From an uncultured Streptococcus sp. (GTDB taxonomy: Bacteria > Bacillota > Bacilli > Lactobacillales > Streptococcaceae), in the NCBI RefSeq assembly GCF_943912555.1, contig NZ_CALTUR010000002.1, positions 1 through 45,738 on the forward strand: 45,738 nt of DNA, given 5' to 3'. This document shows positions 38,757-45,738 of the stretch, in pieces. The position numbers and the translations under genes are program-made. How positions within the stretch are numbered: position 1 is the first letter of the stretch; the number at the start of each line of letters is the position of its first letter. The notes under the pieces were generated by a model, which made no database searches, was not told where the DNA came from, and worked only from the letters and a program-made list of their open reading frames with translations.

Positions 38757-40051
38757 AAGCCTGCCTCCTTGTTCATCTGCTGAATTTCCTTAATTGCCTT
38801 CTTGATTGAAGCATTTAACCCGTCATGAAAGAAAATCAAATCTCCTGTCGGTCTATCCATGCTTCGTCCAACTCGTCCACCAATCTGAATCAAACTAGAT
38901 TTGGTAAACAGACGATGGTTGGCTTCTACTACAAAAACATCCACACAAGGGAAGGTAACTCCACGCTCCAAGATTGTCGTACTGATAAGTATTGTCAGTT
39001 CTCCATCTCGAAAAGCTTGCACCTGCTCTAATCGATCTTCCGTAACTGAAGACACAAAACCAATTTTCTCATGCGAAAATTCCTTCTGTAAGACTTCTTT
39101 TAATTGCTCCCCTTTCTTAATTTCTGAAGCAAAAATGAGTAACGGATAACCTGTCTTTCTCTGTTTCTCAATATAAAACTTTAACTTTGGTGACAACCGA
39201 TTTTTCTCTAAACAGTGATTAAAATCCGATAACCAAACTGGTTTTGGAATAATCAACGGATTTCCATGAAACCGTCTAGGCAAGCTCAATCGTTTTAATT
39301 CTCCTAAACGGACCTTCTTATCTAACTCATCGGTAGAAGTCGCCGTTAAAAAGATTCTCAAGCCATTCTCCTTTACACTATTCTTGACAGCATGGTAAAG
39401 CGTAGGGTTGTCAACATAAGGAAAAGCATCTACTTCATCCACTATTAGCAAATCAAAAGCTTGATAAAACTTCAATAACTGATGGGTCGTCGCAACAACT
39501 AATGGTGTTCGAAAATACGGCTCTGATTCTCCATGTAGGAGGGCTATCTCGCAAGAAAAATCCTTTTGCAGGCGCTTGTACAGCTCCAAACAAACATCTA
39601 TGCGAGGACTAGCCAAGCATACTGCACCACCCGCATTGATCACTTTAGCTACTACTTGATAAATCATTTCTGTCTTTCCAGCTCCTGTTACCGCATGTAC
39701 CAAGGTTGGTTCTTGCTTATCTACTGCTTGAATCAATCCCTCTGACACCTTCTCTTGAAAAGGAGTTAATTGGCCACGCCATTTAAGAACATCTTGCTTC
39801 GGAAAATCCTCCTGTGGGAAATAGTATAAAGCTTGATCACTCCTAACTCGCTTCATAATTAAGCACTCCCGACAATAATAAGCACCGATAGGTAAATACC
39901 ATTCTTCTAGAATAGTACTATTACAACGTTGACAGAAAAATTTCCCCTTCTCCTTTCTCATTGCTGGAATGTTCTCTGCCAACTGACGTTCCTCTTCTGT
40001 TAATTCATTCTCAGTAAACAACCGACCGAGATAATTTGGATTTACTTTCAT
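38753..40051 (-). CDS. comFA: ComFA DNA uptake ATPase
   Basis: DEAD-box-like ATPase (432 aa) that helps pull single-stranded DNA into competent cells. An N-terminal zinc-finger region (FFCQRCNST, YYCRECLI, about residues 38-83) is followed by helicase motifs: Walker A AVTGAGKTEMI near residue 121, LIVDEVDAF near residue 207, TATSTDE, and QIGGRVGRSMDRP near residue 391. Preceded closely by a ComX box. First gene of comFA-comFC. Confidence 0.94.
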   Translation of the reverse strand: MKVNPNYLGRLFTENELTEEERQLAENIPAMRKEKGKFFCQRCNSTILEEWYLPIGAYYCRECLIMKRVRSDQALYYFPQEDFPKQDVLKWRGQLTPFQEKVSEGLIQAVDKQEPTLVHAVTGAGKTEMIYQVVAKVINAGGAVCLASPRIDVCLELYKRLQKDFSCEIALLHGESEPYFRTPLVVATTHQLLKFYQAFDLLIVDEVDAFPYVDNPTLYHAVKNSVKENGLRIFLTATSTDELDKKVRLGELKRLSLPRRFHGNPLIIPKPVWLSDFNHCLEKNRLSPKLKFYIEKQRKTGYPLLIFASEIKKGEQLKEVLQKEFSHEKIGFVSSVTEDRLEQVQAFRDGELTILISTTILERGVTFPCVDVFVVEANHRLFTKSSLIQIGGRVGRSMDRPTGDLIFFHDGLNASIKKAIKEIQQMNKEAGL

Positions 40052-40058
40052 ACTTCTT

Positions 40059-40066
40059 TATTCGTA
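40059..40066 (-). promoter_or_regulatory. ComX (late-competence) box of comFA
   Basis: On the minus strand TTTTTACGAATA contains the exact cin-box TACGAATA. It ends only seven bases before the comFA ATG, so the competence transcript should have almost no 5' leader. Confidence 0.9.
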
Positions 40067-40107
40067 AAAACCTAGCGCTTTAGATAATTTTTTAGTACAA
40101 TTAAATC

Positions 40108-40743
40108 ATGGAATTTAGAACAATTAAAGAGGACGGTCAAGTCCAAGAAGAAATTAAAAAATCACGCTTTATCTGTCATGCAAAGCGTGTTTATAGCGAA
40201 GAAGAGGCTCGGGACTTTATTACTGCCATCAAAAAAGAACACTACAAAGCTACGCATAACTGCTCAGCCTTTATTATTGGGGAACGTAGTGAAATTAAAC
40301 GGACAAGTGATGATGGTGAACCCAGTGGTACTGCTGGCGTTCCCATGCTTGGGGTACTAGAAAATCACAATCTTACTAATGTCTGTGTAGTAGTGACACG
40401 CTACTTTGGAGGCATTAAGCTAGGCGCTGGAGGATTGATTCGTGCTTACGCCGGCAGTGTTGCCTTAGCTGTCAAGGAAATTGGCATCATTGAAATAAAG
40501 GAACAAGCTGGCATTGCTATTCAAATGTCTTACGCTCAGTACCAAGAGTACAGTAACTTCCTTAAGGAACATGATCTCATGGAACTTGAGACAAACTTTA
40601 CAGATCAAGTCAATACGATGATTTATGTTGATAAAGAAGAAAAAGAAAATATTAAAGCTGCACTGGTGGAGTTTTTTAATGGAAAAGTTACTTTAACTGA
40701 TCAAGGTTTACGTGAAGTTGAAGTTCCTGTAAATTTAGTGTAA
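40108..40743 (+). CDS. yigZ: YigZ / IMPACT family protein
   Basis: A 211 aa protein of the conserved YigZ/IMPACT family, cytosolic; the Escherichia coli member is structurally known but its reaction is not firmly set. The N-terminal UPF0029 domain carries KKSRFICHAKRV and the block VVVTRYFGGIKLGAGGLIRAY near residue 97. The C-terminal part (about 140-210) is a small alpha-beta domain. It faces away from comFA and has no visible ribosome-binding site; a TACAAT lies at 40096-40101. Confidence 0.9.
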   Translation: MEFRTIKEDGQVQEEIKKSRFICHAKRVYSEEEARDFITAIKKEHYKATHNCSAFIIGERSEIKRTSDDGEPSGTAGVPMLGVLENHNLTNVCVVVTRYFGGIKLGAGGLIRAYAGSVALAVKEIGIIEIKEQAGIAIQMSYAQYQEYSNFLKEHDLMELETNFTDQVNTMIYVDKEEKENIKAALVEFFNGKVTLTDQGLREVEVPVNLV

Positions 40744-40758
40744 ACAAAGGAGAAAAAT

Positions 40759-41202
40759 ATGGCATTTGGAAAATTCATTCAAGGACTCGCTGGTAACCTT
40801 AGCGAGCAAAACAAAGAAACTCTTATCAAAGAATATGGACAATATCTACTAGAAAATGAAGAAATTCAAAGTGGATATAAACTGATTCGTGACTCAATTA
40901 TATTTACAAATATCCGTATTATCTTTACAGATAAACAAGGTGCTACTGGTCGTAAGATGTCCATTAAATCAATCTTTTTAATGAACATTATTAACGTTGA
41001 AATGGAAACTGCAGGAGCAGGTATAGATGATAGTGAAATTACTATTACTTATTTAGAAAATGTTTTTCTAAAAGCACATAATGAGCATTTTAGTGCTCAT
41101 AAATTTGAATTCCCTAAGAAAACGGATTGCATTCTCCTTTACACCTATTTACTAGAATTAGTCTATCATAATCGCTTAAAAATTAATGGCTTAGACCTAT
41201 GA
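40759..41202 (+). CDS. Bacterial PH-domain protein
   Basis: A 147 aa protein of the PF08000-type bacterial PH-domain family, identified by the opening (LLENEEIQSGYKLIRDSIIFTNIRIIFTDKQ) and the beta-rich core that follows. No membrane segment and no signal peptide are seen. GGAGAAAAAT precedes the ATG, 15 bases after yigZ, so the two are probably co-transcribed. Function is unknown. Confidence 0.8.
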   Translation: MAFGKFIQGLAGNLSEQNKETLIKEYGQYLLENEEIQSGYKLIRDSIIFTNIRIIFTDKQGATGRKMSIKSIFLMNIINVEMETAGAGIDDSEITITYLENVFLKAHNEHFSAHKFEFPKKTDCILLYTYLLELVYHNRLKINGLDL

Positions 41203-41205
41203 TAT

Positions 41206-41236
41206 AAAAAAATCCTATCGCTTCGATAGGATTTCT
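41206..41236 (+). terminator. Terminator of yigZ and PH-domain gene
   Basis: AATCCTATCG and CGATAGGATT form a ten-base-pair stem after a run of As, followed by TCTATATTTT. The T-run is poor on the plus strand. Confidence 0.7.
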
Positions 41237-41240
41237 ATAT

Positions 41241-41269
41241 TTTACAAATGGTATAGATAGCGTTATACT
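41241..41269 (+). promoter_or_regulatory. cysK promoter
   Basis: TTTACA (41241-41246) and TATACT (41264-41269) are 17 bases apart, 29 bases before the cysK ATG. No T-box or other leader is seen in the short 5' region. Confidence 0.8.
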
Positions 41270-41298
41270 AGAGATATCTTATACAAAGAGGTATTCAT

Positions 41299-42225
41299 AT
41301 GTCTATTTATAACAACATTACTGAACTAATCGGTCAAACTCCGATTGTTAAACTCAACAACATCGTACCAGATGGTGCTGCGGACGTCTATGTAAAGCTT
41401 GAAGCATTTAATCCTGGTTCATCTGTAAAAGACCGTATTGCTCTTAGCATGATTGAAAAGGCTGAACAAGACGGTATTCTAAAACCGGGTGCTACTATTG
41501 TTGAAGCAACAAGTGGAAACACTGGTATTGGACTTTCATGGGTAGGTGCTGCTAAAGGATATAAAGTTGTCATTGTTATGCCTGAAACCATGAGTGTAGA
41601 ACGCCGTAAGATTATCCAAGCTTATGGTGCTGAACTCGTCCTCACTCCTGGTAGCGAAGGAATGAAAGGTGCTATTGCTAAGGCTCAAGAAATTGCTGCT
41701 GAACGTGATGGTTTCCTTCCTCTTCAATTTGACAATCCAGCTAATCCAGAAGTACACGAAAAAACAACAGGGGCTGAAATACTAGCTGCTTTCGGTAAAG
41801 ATGGATTAGATGCCTTTGTTGCTGGAGTTGGTACTGGTGGAACGATTTCTGGTGTTTCTCATGCACTCAAATCAGCAAATTCAGATATTCAAGTTTTTGC
41901 AGTAGAAGCAGACGAATCTGCTATTCTATCTGGTGAAAAACCTGGTCCTCACAAAATTCAAGGTATCTCAGCTGGATTTATTCCTGATACACTAGATACA
42001 AAAGCTTATGATGGTATCGTTCGTGTAACATCAGACAACGCTCTCGCACTCGGCCGTGAAATTGGTGGAAAAGAAGGTTTCCTTGTGGGGATTTCTTCAG
42101 CTGCAGCTATCTATGGAGCAATTGAAGTTGCTAAGAAATTAGGTACAGGTAAGAAAGTCCTTGCTCTTGCACCAGATAACGGTGAACGTTATCTCTCTAC
42201 AGCACTCTATGAATTTGAAGTGTAG
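41299..42225 (+). CDS. cysK: Cysteine synthase A
   Basis: PLP enzyme that makes cysteine from O-acetylserine and sulfide (308 aa). The PLP lysine is in [12 protein letters not shown] near residue 44, the substrate loop ATSGNTGIG near residue 69, the phosphate loop GTGGTISG near residue 177, and [10 protein letters not shown] near residue 265. The sequence [15 protein letters not shown] is the CysK signature. Single gene with its own promoter and terminator. Confidence 0.95.
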   Translation: MSIYNNITELIGQTPIVKLNNIVPDGAADVYVKLEAFNPGSSVKDRIALSMIEKAEQDGILKPGATIVEATSGNTGIGLSWVGAAKGYKVVIVMPETMSVERRKIIQAYGAELVLTPGSEGMKGAIAKAQEIAAERDGFLPLQFDNPANPEVHEKTTGAEILAAFGKDGLDAFVAGVGTGGTISGVSHALKSANSDIQVFAVEADESAILSGEKPGPHKIQGISAGFIPDTLDTKAYDGIVRVTSDNALALGREIGGKEGFLVGISSAAAIYGAIEVAKKLGTGKKVLALAPDNGERYLSTALYEFEV

Positions 42226-42241
42226 CCTCCTAAATGCACTT

Positions 42242-42267
42242 AGCCCTTATTATAGGGCTTTTTATTT
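42242..42267 (+). terminator. cysK terminator
   Basis: AGCCCTTATTATAGGGCT makes a six-base-pair stem followed by TTTTTATTTT, 20 bases after the cysK stop. Confidence 0.85.
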
Positions 42268-42312
42268 TCACCTTGAAAAGTAAAAACCTCTCCCTATAGG
42301 AGTCTACTGCAT

Positions 42313-42340
42313 AAAAAAGGAAGCAATTTAGCTTCCTTTT
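42313..42340 (-). terminator. tsf terminator
   Basis: On the minus strand AAAAGGAAGC and GCTTCCTTTT pair around a short loop and are followed by TTTTTTAT, shortly after the tsf stop. Also works as a barrier to cysK read-through. Confidence 0.85.
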
Positions 42341-42346
42341 GTATTA

Positions 42347-43387
42347 TTAGTTATTCAAGGCTGCTGCCATTGTAGCTGCAACTTCAGCTTCGAAGTCGTT
42401 TGCAGCTTTCTCGATACCTTCACCAACTTCAAAGCGAGCGAACTCAACTACTGAAGCATTAACTGATTCAAGGTATGCTTCAACTGTCTTGCTGTCATCC
42501 ATGATGTAGACTTGTGCAAGAAGTGTGTAAGCTTGGTCAACTTTAGTGTTGTCAAGCATGAAGCGATCCATTTTACCTGGGATAATTTTATCCCAGATTT
42601 TTTCTGGTTTACCTTCTGCAGCCAATTCAGCTTTGATGTCAGCTTCAGCTTGAGCGATTACTTCATCAGTCAATTGAGCTTTTGATCCGTATGCCAAGTG
42701 TGGAAGTGCTGGTTTACCAACCATTGCACGGCTTTCGTTATCTTGGTCAATTACATGGTTCAATTGTGCCAACTCATCTTTAACGAATTGCTCATCCAAT
42801 TCTTTGTAAGAAAGAACTGTTGGTTTCATCGCCGCGATGTGCATTGACAATTGTTTAGCAAGAGCTTCGTCTCCACCTTCAACAACTGAAATAACACCGA
42901 TACGTCCACCGTTATGTTGGTATGCTCCAAAGTGTTGTGCGTCTGTTTTTTCAATCAATGCAAAACGACGGAATGAGATTTTTTCTCCGATAGTTGCTGT
43001 TGCAGATACGTATGCAGCTTCAAGAGTTTCACCTGAAGGCATTGTCAAAGCAAGTGCTTCTTCATTATTAGCAGGTTTTCCTTCAGCAATAACTTTAGCT
43101 GTAGTATTTACCAATTCAACGAATTGAGCGTTCTTCGCAACGAAGTCAGTTTCAGCGTTTACTTCAATAACTGCTGCAACATTACCGTTAACATAAACAC
43201 CAGTCAAACCTTCTGCAGCAACACGGTCAGCTTTCTTAGCTGCCTTAGCCATACCTTTTTCACGAAGCAATTCAATCGCTTTTTCGATGTCACCGTCTGT
43301 TTCTACAAGCGCTTTTTTAGCGTCCATAACACCGGCACCAGATTTTTCACGCAACTCTTTTACAAGTTTAGCTGTAATTTCTGCCAT
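42347..43387 (-). CDS. tsf: Elongation factor Ts
   Basis: Guanine-nucleotide exchange factor for EF-Tu, 346 aa. The N-terminal UBA-like region opens with [27 protein letters not shown], and the core keeps ETDFVAKN (about residue 79) near the exchange surface. Second gene of rpsB-tsf; a GC-rich hairpin lies in the 78-base gap between them and may set the ratio of the two products. Confidence 0.96.
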   Translation of the reverse strand: MAEITAKLVKELREKSGAGVMDAKKALVETDGDIEKAIELLREKGMAKAAKKADRVAAEGLTGVYVNGNVAAVIEVNAETDFVAKNAQFVELVNTTAKVIAEGKPANNEEALALTMPSGETLEAAYVSATATIGEKISFRRFALIEKTDAQHFGAYQHNGGRIGVISVVEGGDEALAKQLSMHIAAMKPTVLSYKELDEQFVKDELAQLNHVIDQDNESRAMVGKPALPHLAYGSKAQLTDEVIAQAEADIKAELAAEGKPEKIWDKIIPGKMDRFMLDNTKVDQAYTLLAQVYIMDDSKTVEAYLESVNASVVEFARFEVGEGIEKAANDFEAEVAATMAAALNN

Positions 43388-43414
43388 TTTGATTCTCCTA
43401 TATTTTTTAAAAAT

Positions 43415-43443
43415 AGGAGAGCCGGGCTAAGCCCCGCCCTCCT
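43415..43443 (-). terminator. GC-rich hairpin between rpsB and tsf (possible attenuator)
   Basis: On the minus strand AGGAG and CTCCT flank inner arms GGCGGGGC and GCCCGGCT around TTA, and ATTTTT follows. This looks like a partial terminator that could lower tsf expression relative to rpsB. Confidence 0.65.
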
Positions 43444-43465
43444 AGGTAATTACTATTTATATGAA

Positions 43466-44245
43466 TTAAGCGTTGTCGCCTTCTACAACTTCAACGATTT
43501 CTTCGATTGAATCTGCTTGAGCTTCTGAAGCTGCAAATTCTGCTTCAACTGCTGCCGCATCTTCACCTTGACGTCCTTCGATGATAGCGTCAGCCAATTT
43601 AGCTGTGATCAATTTAACAGCGCGGATAGCGTCATCGTTAGCTGGGATGATTACATCGATATCATCTGGATCAGTGTTTGTGTCAACCATCGCTACAACT
43701 GGGATTCCCAATTTTTTAGCTTCTTTAACAGCGATTTGCTCTTTATGTGGGTCAACTACGTACATCACATCTGGGATACGAGGCATATCTTCGATACCAC
43801 CCAAGAATTTTTCAAGACGTGCACGTTGTTTGTTAAGAAGTGCAACTTCTTTCTTAGGAAGAACTTCAAAAGTTCCATCTTCTTCCATACGTTTGATTTC
43901 TTTCAAACGAGCGATACGTTTTTGGATTGTTCCCCAGTTTGTAAGAGTTCCACCCAACCAACGGTGGTTGATGAAGTATTGACCTGAACGTACTGCTTCC
44001 TCAGCAACTGCGTCAGCTGCTTGTTTCTTAGTACCAACAAACAATACAACTGCATCGTTAGCTGCTGCATCACGCATGAAGTCATATGCTTGGTCAGCGT
44101 ATTTTACAGTTTGTTGCAAGTCGATAACGTGGATTCCGTTACGCTCAGTGAAGATGTACTTAGCCATCTTAGGGTTCCAGCGACGAGTTTGGTGACCAAA
44201 GTGTACACCAGCCTCAAGAAGTTGTTTCATTGAAATTACTGCCAT
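43466..44245 (-). CDS. rpsB: Ribosomal protein S2
   Basis: Small-subunit ribosomal protein, 259 aa. I chose the ATG at [21 protein letters not shown], 16 codons inside the longest frame, because AAGGAG lies eight bases upstream and the N-terminus then matches the family. Conserved S2 blocks are visible: [38 protein letters not shown], and [12 protein letters not shown]. The acidic C-terminal tail ([19 protein letters not shown]) is typical of streptococci. Confidence 0.96.
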   Translation of the reverse strand: MAVISMKQLLEAGVHFGHQTRRWNPKMAKYIFTERNGIHVIDLQQTVKYADQAYDFMRDAAANDAVVLFVGTKKQAADAVAEEAVRSGQYFINHRWLGGTLTNWGTIQKRIARLKEIKRMEEDGTFEVLPKKEVALLNKQRARLEKFLGGIEDMPRIPDVMYVVDPHKEQIAVKEAKKLGIPVVAMVDTNTDPDDIDVIIPANDDAIRAVKLITAKLADAIIEGRQGEDAAAVEAEFAASEAQADSIEEIVEVVEGDNA

Positions 44246-44360
44246 GAGTATTTCTCCTTTTTGTTTTTTCCTCTTCTTGACTTCAACTCGCAAAACGACC
44301 CAAGGGCAACTGTTTCACAATTCATCAAGAATGAGTATTATCGTTCACACGACAAGTTTC

Positions 44361-44389
44361 ATTCTACCATACTTTTTCAATATTTTCAA
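44361..44389 (-). promoter_or_regulatory. rpsB-tsf promoter
   Basis: On the minus strand TTGAAA (44384-44389) and TAGAAT (44361-44366) are 17 bases apart, with a leader of about 110 bases before rpsB. The leader has no feature I can identify as a known r-protein leader. Confidence 0.8.
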
Positions 44390-44435
44390 GCTATTTTAGT
44401 AGATTTTTAAAGTAAGTTCACTATATAAATCATCA

Positions 44436-44462
44436 TAAAAGAGACTCAAATCGAGCCTCTTC
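44436..44462 (-). terminator. pcsB terminator
   Basis: On the minus strand AAGAGGCTC and GAGTCTCTTTT pair around a short loop, after the pcsB stop, followed by TTTTATG. Confidence 0.8.
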
Positions 44463-44472
44463 GTTTCATTCA

Positions 44473-45657
44473 TTAGTTTGGATAGATATATGTTACAAAA
44501 CCTTCTGAAGTTGTAGTAGGATTGAACCATCCACGTTTATTTCCGATTGTACGGTTTCCACCATAGTTTGATTCAGAAACTTGGATACTTGTTGATGATG
44601 AAACCGCTGTAACCACGGCTACGTGTCCATAGCCACCATCATTCCAACATGCAATCGCACCAACTTGAGGTGTAGATCCTGTACGGAATCCTGCTGCAGC
44701 TGCACTTGTAGCCCACTGTGCTCCATTACCCCAGTAGTCTCCAGCCCAAGGTGCCAATGTCTTAGCTCCCCATGTACACTCACCAGTTGGATAACTTGAC
44801 GCATTTGTGCTATATGTTGGATGATGTTTCACTAGTGCAGGAGTGTAGCTTGAAGATGATTCAGAGACTGCTTGAACTTCTGCTGTAAAGGTTGTATTTC
44901 CAGAAGCAACAACTGTTTGTTCTTGACTTGCTTGTTTAGCTTTATAAGCAGCTTCTGCTTCTGCAGCTGCTTTAGCTTCTGCTTCCGCTGCAGCTTTTTT
45001 CTCAAGTAAACTTGCTTTTTCATCCTCTGCTGTAGCCTTTTCAGCAGCAAGATTCAATTCTGCAGCTTTCAATTCAGCTTGTTTTGTAGTTAATGTTTGA
45101 GCATCATCAGCTAATTTTTGTTGATTTGCAATAACTGTATTAATTGCATCATTATTTGCTACTTGTTTTTCAGAAATGGCTTTTTTATCTGCTTTTTGTT
45201 GTTCCAACATCTTGTTGTTTGCAGATACGATTTCGCTCATTGCAGCAACACGTGAAATAGCTTCTGTAATCGATTTTGAGTTTACAATTGTATTTATGTA
45301 GCTTGTTGCAGCTCCATTTGTTTGAGCACTACGAGCTTGTTTTTGCAACGAATCATTACGAGATACAATATTCTTAGAAAGTTCTGTAATTTCACCCTCA
45401 AGCTTTTTAGATTCAGCTTGTAGTCTATCATTTTCAGATTGCAAGTTTGATTGCTCTGTTTGAATAGCAGATACTTGCTCCTGAATTTGATCAACTTGTT
45501 TTTGAGCTTCTTGTTGTTGCGCTGTTAAGTTACTAATTTTATTATCTTGAGCAGCAATTTTGTCATCAGTAGTTTCTGCATGAGCAGTTGTTAAAACAGC
45601 AACTTGAGAAACCATTACTGTACTTAGTAAAAGTGACGCTAAGATTTTTTTCTTCAT
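44473..45657 (-). CDS. pcsB: PcsB peptidoglycan hydrolase for cell separation
   Basis: Essential division hydrolase activated by FtsEX at the septum. Signal peptide ends near AHA (about residue 27). A long coiled coil (about 35-260) rich in Gln, Ala and Glu follows, with an Ala-rich linker, then the CHAP amidase domain (about 285-394) with catalytic Cys in GECTWGAK and His in GYGHVAVV. At 394 aa it matches the pneumococcal protein in size. Its promoter carries a WalR-type box, which fits its known WalRK dependence. Confidence 0.95.
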   Translation of the reverse strand: MKKKILASLLLSTVMVSQVAVLTTAHAETTDDKIAAQDNKISNLTAQQQEAQKQVDQIQEQVSAIQTEQSNLQSENDRLQAESKKLEGEITELSKNIVSRNDSLQKQARSAQTNGAATSYINTIVNSKSITEAISRVAAMSEIVSANNKMLEQQKADKKAISEKQVANNDAINTVIANQQKLADDAQTLTTKQAELKAAELNLAAEKATAEDEKASLLEKKAAAEAEAKAAAEAEAAYKAKQASQEQTVVASGNTTFTAEVQAVSESSSSYTPALVKHHPTYSTNASSYPTGECTWGAKTLAPWAGDYWGNGAQWATSAAAAGFRTGSTPQVGAIACWNDGGYGHVAVVTAVSSSTSIQVSESNYGGNRTIGNKRGWFNPTTTSEGFVTYIYPN

Positions 45658-45692
45658 ATTACGTAGATACTCCTTCTATTTAAGACAATACT

Positions 45693-45736
45693 AGTATACC
45701 AAAAAAAGACATAATAAATATTACGCCTTTATTACA
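45693..45736 (-). promoter_or_regulatory. pcsB promoter with WalR box
   Basis: On the minus strand TGTAAT (45731-45736), five bases, then CGTAAT (45720-45725) match the WalR (VicR) direct repeat TGTWAH-N5-TGTWAH with one mismatch. A -10 TATACT lies at 45693-45698, and no clear -35 is seen, as expected for an activated promoter. Confidence 0.8.
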
Positions 45737-45738
45737 TT

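Noticed and set aside
43568..43987. 139-codon and 133-codon plus-strand frames opposite rpsB
   Set aside because: Shadows of rpsB codon bias; the S2 protein on the other strand is certain.
44246..44293. Longer rpsB start
   Set aside because: The extra 16 codons cover the ribosome-binding site AAGGAG and lack family similarity.

Overview
This window comes from a low-GC mitis-group Streptococcus, most like S. mitis or a close relative of S. pneumoniae. The signs are a choline-binding CbpD, late-competence (ComX) boxes at cbpD and comFA, two BOX repeats, a complete adcRCBA zinc operon, the glpKOF block and the rpsB-tsf / pcsB block. It does not look like a typical pneumococcus. The interval between dus and clpC lacks the pspC/cbpA-hk06-rr06 cluster I would expect there, CbpD is short with a single SH3b domain, and an extra dlt-like locus lies upstream of dltA. 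The species call is an inference from gene content.

Layout. 1-3.7 kb (minus): adcR-adcC-adcB-adcA zinc uptake, with an AdcR-type operator on the promoter. 3.7-8.3 kb (minus): the dlt operon dltX-A-B-C-D for D-alanylation of teichoic acids; dltX appears frameshifted. 8.5-11.05 kb (minus): a second acyl-transfer module with an MBOAT protein (DltB-like), a DltD-like protein and a newly noticed DltX-like micropeptide, but no dltA or dltC. 11.25-13.1 kb: a decayed IS3-family end and an MFS transporter. 13.3-19.2 kb (minus): glpF, glpO, BOX, glpK and an Mga-like regulator. 19.4-21.8 kb (plus): hsp33, dus and an isochorismatase-like hydrolase. 21.8-25.7 kb: a lipoprotein, a small membrane protein and a nadR-pnuC-Nudix NAD-salvage operon. 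25.9-28.8 kb (minus): ctsR-clpC. 28.9-31.9 kb (minus): a TPP-riboswitch-controlled thiamine-precursor ABC operon. 31.9-33.2 kb: cbpD behind a BOX repeat and a competence promoter. 33.2-40.05 kb (minus): veg, dnaC, rplI, a c-di-AMP phosphodiesterase, hpf, comFC and comFA. 40.1-42.2 kb (plus): yigZ, a PH-domain protein and cysK. 42.3-45.7 kb (minus): tsf, rpsB and pcsB under a WalR-type site.

Much of the window concerns the cell envelope: teichoic acid acylation (two modules), competence-time lysis (CbpD) and division hydrolysis (PcsB). The most interesting point is the second DltB-DltD-DltX triplet beside a canonical operon whose own dltX is out of frame. The spare micropeptide and transferase pair may use D-Ala-DltC from the neighbouring operon, may acylate a different polymer, or may in part compensate. 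No tRNA, rRNA or CRISPR array was seen.
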